Assembly: GCA_016186245.1 (NCBI GenBank)
Contig: JACPLZ010000043.1
Coordinates: forward strand, 1-21,374
Reading direction: 5' to 3'
From: Candidatus Peregrinibacteria bacterium
Lineage (GTDB): Bacteria; Patescibacteriota; Gracilibacteria; UBA1369; LOWO2-01-FULL-3
Length of the DNA: 21,374 bases
The notes beneath the pieces are model-generated. The model ran no database searches. It had not been told where the DNA came from and saw nothing but the letters and a program-made list of their open reading frames with translations. The translations under genes were made by a program, and so were the position numbers. Below are positions 8,995-16,299 of this stretch, one piece after another (the first letter of the stretch is position 1; every line of letters begins with the position of its first letter).

Positions 8995-9012
8995 TATAAA
9001 AGTCCTTTTATA
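8995..9012 (-). repeat. 18-bp perfect palindrome between pilC and the pilin promoter
   Basis: TATAAAAG-TC-CTTTTATA, two 8-base arms around a 2-base centre, overlapping the pilC stop codon and lying nine bases upstream of the pilin -35. It could be an operator for a dimeric regulator or a weak AT-rich terminator. The short centre makes it a poor RNA hairpin, which favours a DNA site. Confidence 0.5.
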
Positions 9013-10267
9013 AAACTCCCGCGATATTCGACAATTTCATTATTGGCAGCATTATCGCCGCCATAACTGTCCCGACAGTAACACCGATCATCACCAGAAT
9101 TACAGGTTCGATTATTTTAGAAATTCCCGAAACGGCCATATCCACTTCCGATTCATAAAAATTGGCCACTTTCATGGTGATTTTATCAAGTTGGGCGGTC
9201 TGCTCTCCAACATCGATCATGTTCACCATCATCGGAGGAAATAAATCGCTGGCGGTCAGATTTTCCGCAAGGGGAATACCCTGTTTTACATCTTCTGCGG
9301 CCAGCAAAAGCTTTTTTCTATACACCTCGTTTCCTATCGAATTGGCTGTGATTTCCAGCGTCCTCAAAATGGATACATTGCTGTCTATCAGATTGCTCAA
9401 CGACCTCGCAAATCTTGCCAGATATGATTTTTTTATCAGCGACCCGAAAATCGGAATTTTTAATTTGAATTTATCAAAAGCATAGCGGCCAAAATCTGTT
9501 TTTTTAAACAGCACAAAGAAAATAACAAGTCCTATAAAACCAAGTGCCAGAAATTTCCAGTTGCCCACCATGAAATTACTTGTTGCAATAACCATCCTGG
9601 TGATTTTAGGCAACCCTCCCGGCACATTCTCAAAAAGCTCTTTCAATTTTGGGATTACAAAAACCATCATTCCAATCACCACCATTATCAGTAATGAAAA
9701 AATCACCGCGGGATATATCATCGCGCTTTTCACTTTTGACCTTATGTCATAGGCTTTTTCCGCATCCAAAGAAATGCTTTCCAGTACTGAATCTATCTGG
9801 CCTGAAGCCTCGCCGGATTGCACCATTCCGATCTCCGCCTCGGTGAAAATATTTGGATACACCAGCATTGATTCCGACAAACTGCTGCCGCGCTCTATGG
9901 CAGTCGACAGATCCTGGATTATCAGTTGAAGGCGCGGAGCATTCTGCATTTGTACCATCAGGGAACGCAGCGCCTTTATCATCGGTATCCCGGAATTAAC
10001 CATCACTGAAAGCAGATGAAAAAAAGTGGCCTTCTCTTTTATGCTTATTGTTGAATGTGAAAGAAAATAATAGTTTATTTTTTTAATAATCCGGCTTAAA
10101 AACCCTCCTTCTGCCAATTCTTCCACCTCTTTTTCCAGAATGATCGCCTGCTCTTTTTCCTCCTGGATATTTAAAACAAGCGGAGTTTTACCGGCAACGT
10201 TATGTGTGCCAAGTTTAAATGCTTCCTCCCCGGTTGTCGCGAAATTTTTGTCAGGCATATTTGGCAT
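9008..10267 (-). CDS. pilC: Type IV pilus inner-membrane platform protein PilC (GspF family)
   Basis: 419 residues, close to the usual PilC length of about 400. Two T2SF domains are visible, at about 78-205 and 283-409. The first carries the family signature LSVMVNSGIPMIKALRSL and SGEASGQID; the second repeats it as LSNLIDSNVSILRTLEI and IDVGEQTAQLD. Membrane segments lie at about 184-206, 238-254 and 385-409. The protein anchors the pilus machine in the cytoplasmic membrane and transmits ATPase motion to pilin extraction or insertion. An acidic N-terminal stretch of about 60 residues precedes the first domain. It starts ten bases after pilB. An alternative ATG three codons downstream (10258) cannot be excluded, as neither has a Shine-Dalgarno sequence. 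Confidence 0.93.
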   Translation of the reverse strand: MPNMPDKNFATTGEEAFKLGTHNVAGKTPLVLNIQEEKEQAIILEKEVEELAEGGFLSRIIKKINYYFLSHSTISIKEKATFFHLLSVMVNSGIPMIKALRSLMVQMQNAPRLQLIIQDLSTAIERGSSLSESMLVYPNIFTEAEIGMVQSGEASGQIDSVLESISLDAEKAYDIRSKVKSAMIYPAVIFSLLIMVVIGMMVFVIPKLKELFENVPGGLPKITRMVIATSNFMVGNWKFLALGFIGLVIFFVLFKKTDFGRYAFDKFKLKIPIFGSLIKKSYLARFARSLSNLIDSNVSILRTLEITANSIGNEVYRKKLLLAAEDVKQGIPLAENLTASDLFPPMMVNMIDVGEQTAQLDKITMKVANFYESEVDMAVSGISKIIEPVILVMIGVTVGTVMAAIMLPIMKLSNIAGVL

Positions 10268-10277
10268 ATTCGAAATA

Positions 10278-11615
10278 TTATTCTGTTTTGTTGGCTACGC
10301 GATACACTTCATCCAGAGTGGTCAGGCCTTCCAAAGCGCGGATTATACCGGCCTGCTCCAAAGTAACCATTCCGCCATTTTGAGCCGCTTCCTGGATTTG
10401 CATGGTCGTTGCGCCCTCGGCAATCAACTTACGCAATTCATTATTCATTCTCAAAACTTCATAGAGACCAAGCCTGCCGTAATATCCGATTTTTCCGCAT
10501 TTCTCGCAGCCCACAGCCTCAAAAAACTGCAATTTTTCGACAAGATTCTTATCAATCTCGCCTTCAACATGCAAACCTGACAATGCCTTTTTAACAAGCT
10601 CCAGCAGCTCCGGACCGGTCTGTGTCGGCTTTTTGCAGTTATCGCAGAGCTTGCGCACGAGACGCTGGGCGATGATCAATTCTATTGTGGAAGTAATAAG
10701 ATATGGCTGAATACCCATGTTTATCAGACGCGTTAGCGATTCAACCGCGCTGTTTGTGTGCAAAGTGGAAAGTACCAAATGGCCGGTCAACGAAGCCTCT
10801 ATCGCAGTATTTGCCGTTTCTTTATCGCGGATTTCACCGACCATGATAATGTCGGGATCCTGGCGCAACGCCGACCTCATTCCGCTGGCGAAATTGAAAT
10901 CAATATCGGGATGTACCTGGCTTTGATTTAAACCGTCGAGCTGGATTTCCACCGGATCTTCGATTGTAAGAATATTTACATCGTTCGTGTTTAACCGCAT
11001 CAGACAGGAATAAAGAGTGGTTGTTTTACCTGAACCGGTGGGGCCGGTATTGATGATGATGCCATTTGGAGCTTCCAATGCCTCCTGCAAATTGCGCAGA
11101 CTTATGCCGGAAATACCCAACGCAGGTAAATCAGGGATTTTACGCGACTTGTCCTGGATACGCATTACCACTTTCTCGCCATTCACTGTCGGCAGTGTGG
11201 AAATACGCAGATCCATCTCCTTGCCTTCGCCGGTCGTCACATCAGCGCGGCCGTCCTGGGGCAGCCTCTGCTCATCAATTTTTAAATTGGACATGATTTT
11301 TATGCGTGAAACCACAGCCGGATGGAGATTTGGCGGATATTCCACGATTTGTCTGAGTACGCCATCAATGCGATATCTTATCCGTATGCGGTTTTTTAAA
11401 GGTTCCAGATGAATATCGCTCGATCTCAGATCAAGAGCATATCCGATGCACACCATTACCATTTGAGGCACATTTGCCGAGAGAATACTGTCCTGGAGCT
11501 GCTTTAATTTGTCATCTTTTGGCGCAACCGGCGCTGCTGCGGGTACGACAACCTGCACAACCGGAGTGGTCTGTGTAATCTGCACATTTTGTGGTTTGGC
11601 TGCGGTTTGTTCCAT
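10278..11615 (-). CDS. pilB: Type IV pilus assembly ATPase PilB (GspE family)
   Basis: 445 residues. Motifs appear in the order expected for secretion ATPases: SSDIHLEP (65-72), Walker A GPTGSGKTT (191-199), Asp box LTIEDPVE (216-223), Walker B with IIMVGEIRD (256-264), His box GHLVLSTLHTNSA (278-290), and a tetracysteine zinc site C324/C327/C370/C373 that marks extension ATPases of the PilB/GspE type and is absent from PilT. It hydrolyses ATP in the cytoplasm to drive pilin polymerisation through PilC. It is shorter than the typical 560-residue PilB because the N-terminal MshEN/T2SSE_N region is replaced by about 35 low-complexity Pro/Ala/Val/Gln residues. No second (retraction) ATPase is present in this window. 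The PilO-like gene ends one base before its start codon. Confidence 0.95.
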   Translation of the reverse strand: MEQTAAKPQNVQITQTTPVVQVVVPAAAPVAPKDDKLKQLQDSILSANVPQMVMVCIGYALDLRSSDIHLEPLKNRIRIRYRIDGVLRQIVEYPPNLHPAVVSRIKIMSNLKIDEQRLPQDGRADVTTGEGKEMDLRISTLPTVNGEKVVMRIQDKSRKIPDLPALGISGISLRNLQEALEAPNGIIINTGPTGSGKTTTLYSCLMRLNTNDVNILTIEDPVEIQLDGLNQSQVHPDIDFNFASGMRSALRQDPDIIMVGEIRDKETANTAIEASLTGHLVLSTLHTNSAVESLTRLINMGIQPYLITSTIELIIAQRLVRKLCDNCKKPTQTGPELLELVKKALSGLHVEGEIDKNLVEKLQFFEAVGCEKCGKIGYYGRLGLYEVLRMNNELRKLIAEGATTMQIQEAAQNGGMVTLEQAGIIRALEGLTTLDEVYRVANKTE

Positions 11616-11616
11616 T

Positions 11617-12228
11617 TTATTTCTGGAAATAAGCGTTTACTTGGACTGAAAAATTTATGATGTCGGTTTTCCCTTCATCTCCTTCTTCGAAATTCAGTCG
11701 AATGGAAGAAATATCCATCAATCTCACTTCATCGCTAAGCGATCCGGCATTTTCCATCCAATGCAGGAATTTCGTAAAATTATCCGCTGAACTTCTGATG
11801 TTCATTCTCATCGGCAAAATCGAATATTTTTCAGTTTCCACCGTGCTGTCAAAATCAATGTTGGACACTTCAAACTGGTCCTTTTTATTGGCAAGCTCAT
11901 ATTCAAATGCGTCAACCTGCCGCGTTAAAATCGTATAATTATCATCCGCCGGAAATATTGTCGCAAGTTTTGTTTCCAGAGCCTTGCCTGCGCCGTCAAA
12001 CTTATCCCTGGATTTGTCATATTGATTTTTTTCGGAAACGACATCTTTCCTCAATTCTTCTATATAAGCCTTATTTACTCTCACACCCTCGCTTGCAAAA
12101 TGAAATTCCTGCCATTTCTGGTAGAAATAAAATCCTGCCGCAAGTGCGAGAATCGCGCATAAAATCGCATATGCTTTTATGTGCATCTGCTGCCTTCTTT
12201 CCAATATTCTATATGAGATATTCGTCAT
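11617..12228 (-). CDS. pilO: PilO-like type IV pilus alignment protein
   Basis: 203 residues with one N-terminal membrane helix (about 18-36), a coiled-coil-like charged segment (about 45-115), and a C-terminal domain with ILPMRMNIRSSADNFTKFLHWMEN, which matches the PilO ferredoxin-like fold motif. PilO pairs with PilN in the periplasm or on the outer face of the membrane to align the pilus motor. Its ATG overlaps the stop of the upstream PilN-like gene as ATGA (12225-12228), a strong sign of coupled translation and of partnership with that gene. The family is poorly conserved, so the call rests on topology, the C-terminal motif and the position between the PilN-like gene and pilB. Confidence 0.75.
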   Translation of the reverse strand: MTNISYRILERRQQMHIKAYAILCAILALAAGFYFYQKWQEFHFASEGVRVNKAYIEELRKDVVSEKNQYDKSRDKFDGAGKALETKLATIFPADDNYTILTRQVDAFEYELANKKDQFEVSNIDFDSTVETEKYSILPMRMNIRSSADNFTKFLHWMENAGSLSDEVRLMDISSIRLNFEEGDEGKTDIINFSVQVNAYFQK

Positions 12229-13523
12229 AATTCTGTCGGGTTAATGGTCTTGTCGGATGCCATGATTTCATCCTGCTGTAAATCCAGATCAAGCTTTAGA
12301 GTCGCAGTGTAGCCGTTTTCCAGAGAGCCGGACTTGCTGAATGATTTCATTCCGGCATTCTCAAAAAATCCCGACCTGTTTAATTCATCGATCAGATCGG
12401 CAATCATGGTGAAATTTGTCGTATCAAAGCGCTTGGTCTCGCCAATAATCGAAATCCGTTTATTCGCGCTGTCAAAATCATAGCTGGTGTAGCGGATGCC
12501 ACCCAGTTCATTATAAAAATCTTCCGTATAATTTTGATCCACAGCGCCGGTTCGCAGAGCAATTTCATTGATTATGTCTGACCATTTTATCCGTCCGTTC
12601 TTGATTTCCTGGATGATAGTAAGGTCATTTACAATCAGCGTGTTTACATTTTTGATGAAGGCGTAAAGCTCCTGATCGGTAGCCGCGTCAAAATCCATGG
12701 TGATAAAAGCATTTGCCAACTGCTGTCCGCCGACAAGATTTATCGCCTGGCTGTAATTTTTGTATTCCCTGCGGGCTTTTTCCTCATTGTTGTCTTTGTA
12801 GAATGAAGCTTTGTTGTTTAGAGCCAGCCGCAATTCCTGCTCGTACATTGTCTGAAGGGCGGCTGTATCCGCGTATTCCTGGTCGATTAAAGGAGCCGCA
12901 AAAGTACTCTGGAAAATGGAACGGATTGTGATGAATGATTCGCGGAGATCTTTTTTTAAATCTTTCACATACTGCAGTGCGGCAGTTTTGTCTTTATTTG
13001 CAGCCGTATGGCTTTTTACAGTATCAAAATTTTGAATGAAGATATCGCCATTTTGACTGAACTGGTCTAGATGGGATTTTAATCTCAAAAATCGCACAAC
13101 ATTGAGATTGGTTTGGAGGCTGATGATTTCCTGGTTTGCCGTGGCAAGATTTTTGGAAGTATTTGGAATATCCAGCTTGGTTGTCACAAAATCGAGCCTG
13201 TCAGTCAGCTGGGAAGTAAAAAAAAGTATTGAAACAATGCTGAAAATCAGGAGAAAACTGAAAGAAGCCTTGAGCGCGGTCAGCAAAGTGCTTGTTGGCG
13301 GAACAAGATTGTCCAGGAGGGATTTGTCCAGTTTTGGAGCCGCTCCCAGGATAGTTTTACCGACACCGGCGGTTTCCGTGGAAACGATATTTTTTACCAC
13401 ATCGGAAGTGGTCGGCTGCGGTTGCTGCGTATTAAGAACATCCAGAGGATTTACAGGTGTATTAACCTGTAAATTATGAATGGTTCCCTGTGCCGTCGAT
13501 GTGTTATTTAAATTATCCGCCAT
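12225..13523 (-). CDS. PilN-like pilus assembly protein with long cytoplasmic N-terminus
   Basis: 432 residues. About 80 mostly disordered residues (Asn/Thr/Gln/Pro-rich) precede a single membrane helix (about 85-103). A large helical region (about 110-330) follows, then a C-terminal segment, YTSYDFDSANKRISIIGETK, followed by a helix and strand that resembles the PilN C-terminal fold. PilN normally is about 180-200 residues and binds PilM through a short N-terminal motif; here the protein is about twice that length and no pilM is seen in the window. It is the first gene of the cluster, behind a strong promoter, and overlaps the PilO-like gene by four bases. The assignment is by context and topology; a lineage-specific membrane component with PilN-like ending is the alternative. 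Confidence 0.55.
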   Translation of the reverse strand: MADNLNNTSTAQGTIHNLQVNTPVNPLDVLNTQQPQPTTSDVVKNIVSTETAGVGKTILGAAPKLDKSLLDNLVPPTSTLLTALKASFSFLLIFSIVSILFFTSQLTDRLDFVTTKLDIPNTSKNLATANQEIISLQTNLNVVRFLRLKSHLDQFSQNGDIFIQNFDTVKSHTAANKDKTAALQYVKDLKKDLRESFITIRSIFQSTFAAPLIDQEYADTAALQTMYEQELRLALNNKASFYKDNNEEKARREYKNYSQAINLVGGQQLANAFITMDFDAATDQELYAFIKNVNTLIVNDLTIIQEIKNGRIKWSDIINEIALRTGAVDQNYTEDFYNELGGIRYTSYDFDSANKRISIIGETKRFDTTNFTMIADLIDELNRSGFFENAGMKSFSKSGSLENGYTATLKLDLDLQQDEIMASDKTINPTEL

Positions 13524-13545
13524 TTATTTTTGTTTTTATCTCGAA

Positions 13546-13574
13546 ATTATACCAGAAAACACCTCCCGGAGCAA
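13546..13574 (-). promoter_or_regulatory. Promoter of the type IV pilus cluster
   Basis: On the minus strand, a perfect extended -10 TGGTATAAT (13546-13554) lies 17 bases from TTGCTC (13569-13574). The transcript would start near 13539, leaving a leader of about 16 bases that is A-rich and has no Shine-Dalgarno before the ATG at 13523. Confidence 0.65.
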
Positions 13575-13628
13575 TCCCGCTAATGAATCATTTGCAGCCA
13601 AATCCTGAAAATTGCAGGCACGGCGACT

Positions 13629-13665
13629 AAAAAATAGCGCAGCTGACAAAGCAGTGCGCTATTTT
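13629..13665 (-). terminator. Intrinsic terminator after rplL
   Basis: A perfect 11-base inverted repeat, AAAATAGCGCA (13631-13641) and TGCGCTATTTT (13655-13665), is followed on the minus strand by a run of T. It lies 20 bases beyond the rplL stop and separates the ribosomal operon from the pilus promoter. Because both arms are flanked by A or T runs it may stop transcription from either side. Confidence 0.85.
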
Positions 13666-13684
13666 CAAAGATTCTATTCCAAAA

Positions 13685-14092
13685 CTATTTCAATTCCACT
13701 GTCGCTCCAGCTTCCTCCAGCTTCTTCTTCATTTCTTCCGCATCTTTGATTTCTACACCTTCCTTCAAAGGTTTTGGTGCGGCATCCACAATATCTTTAG
13801 CTTCTTTAAGACCGAGGCCGGTCAATTCGCGGACAACTTTGATGACAGCGATTTTTTGACCTCCGGCAGCTGCAAGTATTACGGTCTTTTTACCGCTTCC
13901 GGCATCTTCAGCGCCTTCGCCGGCTGCTGGAGCGGCGGCAGCGACTGCCATTGGAGCGGCGGCAGAAACGCCAAACTCTTCTTCAAGAGCTTTTACAAGC
14001 GTAGCCAAATCCATAACCGGTAAACCTTTTACCAGTTCCAGAATTTTTTCTGCGTCTTTGCTTAGTGCTGGTTTTGTTGTTTCGTCAGACAT
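13685..14092 (-). CDS. rplL: Ribosomal protein bL12 (L7/L12)
   Basis: 135 residues, slightly longer than the usual 120-125. An N-terminal dimerisation domain (about 10-45, ending LVKALEEEFGVSA) leads to an Ala-rich flexible hinge (about 44-65) and the C-terminal factor-binding domain (about 68-135) with QKIAVIKVVRELTGLGLKEA and ending EEAGATVELK. The protein forms the flexible stalk that recruits translation GTPases, bound to L10. It follows rplJ by 33 bases and is closed off by a terminator, so it is not joined to rpoB here as it is in many bacteria. No Shine-Dalgarno is seen before the ATG. Confidence 0.97.
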   Translation of the reverse strand: MSDETTKPALSKDAEKILELVKGLPVMDLATLVKALEEEFGVSAAAPMAVAAAAPAAGEGAEDAGSGKKTVILAAAGGQKIAVIKVVRELTGLGLKEAKDIVDAAPKPLKEGVEIKDAEEMKKKLEEAGATVELK

Positions 14093-14125
14093 GAGATAGG
14101 GGTTAAGAATAAATTAAGATTCCTT

Positions 14126-14659
14126 TCAGGCAGCCTTGCCTTTTTGCTCCGCAATTGCGTTAAGAGCGCGGACAAAGCCGGCCACGGTATTGTTAAGTAC
14201 ACCATGAAAGCCCTGAATGGGATATTTGATAAGATATAGAAGTTTGCCGATAAGCTCTTCTTTGCTCGGCATTGTAGCCAATACTTTGGTTTCTGCGATT
14301 GAAAGAACACGCCCATCAAAAAGCGCGCCGCGCAATTTTAGATTTTTATTCTTTTTTGCGAATTTATAGATCAGACTTGCAGCGGCCATTTGATCTTCCA
14401 TGCTGAATGCCGCGCCAACCGGCCCCTGGATCACTTCATCAGGAAGCTCTCCATATCCTGTTTCCTTGGCGGCGATATTAAACAAAGTTCTTTTTGCCAC
14501 CTGGAATTTGACGCCTTTTTCTTTCAACTGTTTGCGCAGATTTTTTACATCCTTGACCGTAAGTCCCTGATAATCCGCAAATATAACAGACTTTGCAGCC
14601 TTCATCTGCTCAATCAGATCTTTTAGAATATCAGATTTTTGCTGTTTTGTTACCGGCAT
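14126..14659 (-). CDS. rplJ: Ribosomal protein uL10
   Basis: 177 residues, normal for the family. The N-terminal domain shows the L10 signature (KSVIFADYQGLTVKDVKNLRKQL, read in part at about 23-45; FQVAKRTLFNIAA at 52-64), and the C-terminal helix that carries L12 dimers is seen at the end. L10 is the base of the ribosomal stalk and also a translational or transcriptional repressor of its own operon through a leader RNA; such a leader lies directly upstream (14793-14841). It ends with TGA. It is the first gene of a two-gene operon with rplL; rplK and rplA are not adjacent. Confidence 0.97.
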   Translation of the reverse strand: MPVTKQQKSDILKDLIEQMKAAKSVIFADYQGLTVKDVKNLRKQLKEKGVKFQVAKRTLFNIAAKETGYGELPDEVIQGPVGAAFSMEDQMAAASLIYKFAKKNKNLKLRGALFDGRVLSIAETKVLATMPSKEELIGKLLYLIKYPIQGFHGVLNNTVAGFVRALNAIAEQKGKAA

Positions 14660-14689
14660 AAATTGCTTAAGTTATGGAACCATCAAACC

Positions 14690-14720
14690 AAAAAAAAATC
14701 CAGACTTGTCCATAGACCGG
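14690..14720 (-). terminator. Attenuator-like hairpin in the rplJ leader
   Basis: On the minus strand CCGGTCT (14714-14720) and AGTCTGG (14700-14706) form an imperfect stem (one mismatch, one G-U) followed by nine T (14690-14698), 31 bases before the rplJ ATG. As it sits inside the leader and no gene lies upstream on this strand, it is best read as a transcription attenuator. Its GGTCT arm is complementary to AGACC in the L10 aptamer (14802-14806), which offers an antiterminator pairing. Confidence 0.6.
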
Positions 14721-14730
14721 TCGAGATCAC

Positions 14731-14771
14731 ACGTCATCCTACCCCACGTCGTCCTACCCCACGTGTCATCC
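14731..14771. repeat. 15-bp tandem repeat, about 2.7 copies, in the rplJ leader
   Basis: Units ACGTCATCCTACCCC (14731-14745), ACGTCGTCCTACCCC (14746-14760) and a partial ACGTGTCATCC (14761-14771). The block merges into the REP-like palindrome that follows and separates the L10 aptamer from the attenuator. Confidence 0.8.
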
Positions 14772-14791
14772 TGAACTTGTTTCAGGATCTC
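14765..14791. repeat. REP-like palindrome (GTCATCCTGAACTTGT type)
   Basis: ATCCTGAA (14768-14775) and TTCAGGAT (14781-14788) form a perfect 8-base stem with a 5-base loop. GATCTC at 14786-14791 is complementary to GAGATC at 14723-14728, so the entire repeat block could be closed by a basal stem. It resembles the element at 21110-21135, indicating a dispersed family in this genome. Confidence 0.75.
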
Positions 14792-14792
14792 T

Positions 14793-14841
14793 GTCTCGGC
14801 GGGTCTTAATGCCTTTCTGCGGCTGCCCACTATCTACGACG
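14793..14841 (-). promoter_or_regulatory. L10 leader (ribosomal protein autoregulatory RNA)
   Basis: Read on the minus strand this has the conserved pattern of the L10 leader family: GTAGATAGTGGG on the 5' side and CCCGCCGAGAC on the 3' side, with the k-turn-like GTAGATAG opposite GCCGAG. It encloses GTGGG/CCCGC and a GCC/GGC inner hairpin, plus the ATTAAG internal element. It begins within a base or so of the transcript start predicted from the promoter. In known cases the L10(L12) complex binds this RNA to shut off its own operon. Confidence 0.75.
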
Positions 14842-14847
14842 CTGAGC

Positions 14848-14875
14848 AATATAGCAGGGAAAAAATGAAAGTCAA
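14848..14875 (-). promoter_or_regulatory. Promoter of rplJ-rplL
   Basis: TTGACT (14870-14875), 16 bases, then extended -10 TGCTATATT (14848-14856), all on the minus strand. The predicted start near 14841 coincides with the 5' edge of the L10 leader, and the leader to the rplJ ATG is about 180 bases. Confidence 0.75.
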
Positions 14876-14904
14876 ACTATTTTTTCGCCTCGCCAATTCG
14901 TCAT

Positions 14905-14933
14905 TTGATCTTCCTGTTATTCCGGCATACAAT
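14905..14933 (+). promoter_or_regulatory. Promoter of miaA, giving a near-leaderless transcript
   Basis: TTGATC (14905-14910), 17 bases, TACAAT (14928-14933). A start at about 14940 would fall only three bases before the ATG at 14943. It is back to back with the rplJ promoter and does not overlap it. Confidence 0.5.
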
Positions 14934-14942
14934 CGATTACCT

Positions 14943-15872
14943 ATGTCTTTGTCGACAAATTTCAACCCAAATCTGATAACTGATCTCCAATTCTTTCTCC
15001 AAACCGCAAAAACGCCTCTTGTAATTATCCTCGGACCTACCGCCTCAGGCAAAACCGCCGCCTCAATTAAAATTGCCAAACTAATCAATGGTGAAATTAT
15101 TTCCACCGATTCGCGCCAGCTCTATAAAGGAATGGAGATTGGCACTGAATCAATTCCGGAAAATGAACGCCGGAATATCCCACATCATATGATCGGCGTG
15201 ACTACTCCGGACAAACCTCTCACCCTTGCCGAATATAAAGATTTGACTACCCAAAAAATTGCCGAAATTCACACCCGCAAAAAAATCCCCATGCTTGTAG
15301 GCGGCACCGGCCTTTACATTAGCGCGATTATTGACGCATATGATCTCCCATCGATCCCTCCGGACAAAAAATTCCGTGAAAAACTTGAAAAAGAAGCAAA
15401 AAAAAACGGCTCAAAATTTCTTCATGAAAAACTTCAAAAAATAGATCCAGCAGCCGCAGCAACCATTCATCCAAACAATCTTCCCTATATTATCCGCGCA
15501 TTGGAAATCAACCACATAACCGGCCGGAATAAAAAAACGGCAAAATCAAAATCGCCATATGATATTTTTATAATCGGCATGGATCAGCCGCGCGCAAAAC
15601 TGTACGAACGCATCAACAACAGGGTCAATCTGCAAATAGAAAAAGGGCTTGTTGATGAGGTGAAAAAGCTGCTCGCCGCCGGTTACAAAGAATATCTCCC
15701 CGCCATGTCTTCCCTAGGCGTCAAGGAGATTATACCTTATATCGAAGGTGAAAAATCATTGGGGGAATGTGTGGAAATTCTTCAAAAAAACACCCGCCAT
15801 TATGCCAAAAGACAAATGACATGGTTTCGCAGATATGATAATGTCAGGTGGATTTCACCGGACAAATTATGA
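14943..15872 (+). CDS. miaA: tRNA dimethylallyltransferase MiaA
   Basis: 309 residues from 14943. MiaA transfers a dimethylallyl group from DMAPP to N6 of A37 in tRNAs reading UNN codons, which stabilises codon-anticodon pairing. Visible motifs are the P-loop GPTASGKT (about 31-38), DSRQLYKGM (about 56-64), IPHHMIG, and LVGGTGLYI (about 118-126); near the end TRHYAKRQMTWFRR is the family's C-terminal signature. An in-frame ATG at 14865 has an AGGGA ahead of it and would add 26 residues. I prefer 14943 because the resulting length is typical and a sigma70-like promoter (14905-14933) lies between the two starts, while 14865 overlaps the divergent rplJ promoter. The stop overlaps the mazG start as ATGA. 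Confidence 0.94.
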   Translation: MSLSTNFNPNLITDLQFFLQTAKTPLVIILGPTASGKTAASIKIAKLINGEIISTDSRQLYKGMEIGTESIPENERRNIPHHMIGVTTPDKPLTLAEYKDLTTQKIAEIHTRKKIPMLVGGTGLYISAIIDAYDLPSIPPDKKFREKLEKEAKKNGSKFLHEKLQKIDPAAAATIHPNNLPYIIRALEINHITGRNKKTAKSKSPYDIFIIGMDQPRAKLYERINNRVNLQIEKGLVDEVKKLLAAGYKEYLPAMSSLGVKEIIPYIEGEKSLGECVEILQKNTRHYAKRQMTWFRRYDNVRWISPDKL

Positions 15873-16273
15873 AGAAAAAAACTTTTGAGGATTTATGCCG
15901 GCTGGCAGAAAAATTGCGCTCCGATACCGGCTGTCCGTGGGATCGCACGCAGACTGTTTCCAGCATGCTGGAATGTGTCGATGAAGAGGCCGATGAAGTG
16001 TGCGGGGCCATCAAAAAAGAGGATTACGAAAATCTTGAGGAAGAACTTGGAGACCTGCTTTTTCAAATCATAATGATTTCACAGATTGCCAAAGAAAACG
16101 GCCATTTTAATATTGATGGTGTAATTGCGGCGATTGAAAACAAGATAATTTCCAGACATACCTGGGTTTTTGGCAAAGATAAGGCCGAAACGCCGGACGA
16201 GGCAATTGCAATGTGGAAAGAAAACAAAAGAATTCTTGCGGAGCAAAAATCTAAAAACGGGCGCAAAAAGTAA
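15869..16273 (+). CDS. mazG: MazG-family nucleotide pyrophosphohydrolase
   Basis: 134 residues, a single MazG domain. The start at 15869 (MKKKTFEDL) overlaps the miaA stop by ATGA; an upstream ATG at 15848 would add seven residues. Family motifs are GCPWDRTQT (21-29), the metal-binding EEADE (39-43) and EEELGD (57-62) that form the EExxE...ExxD site, and SRHTWVFG in place of the common RRHPHVFG. Members hydrolyse NTPs or (p)ppGpp-related nucleotides to monophosphates and pyrophosphate, cleaning aberrant nucleotides. E. coli MazG has two such domains; the single-domain form is common. It sits between a tRNA modification gene and recJ in an apparent transcript. Confidence 0.9.
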   Translation: MKKKTFEDLCRLAEKLRSDTGCPWDRTQTVSSMLECVDEEADEVCGAIKKEDYENLEEELGDLLFQIIMISQIAKENGHFNIDGVIAAIENKIISRHTWVFGKDKAETPDEAIAMWKENKRILAEQKSKNGRKK

Positions 16274-16299
16274 TTTTGGCAAAAATTTAACAGCGATGC

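Noticed and set aside
14731..14791. Tandem repeats as a small CRISPR array
   Set aside because: Units are 15 bases, directly adjacent without spacers, with no cas genes nearby.
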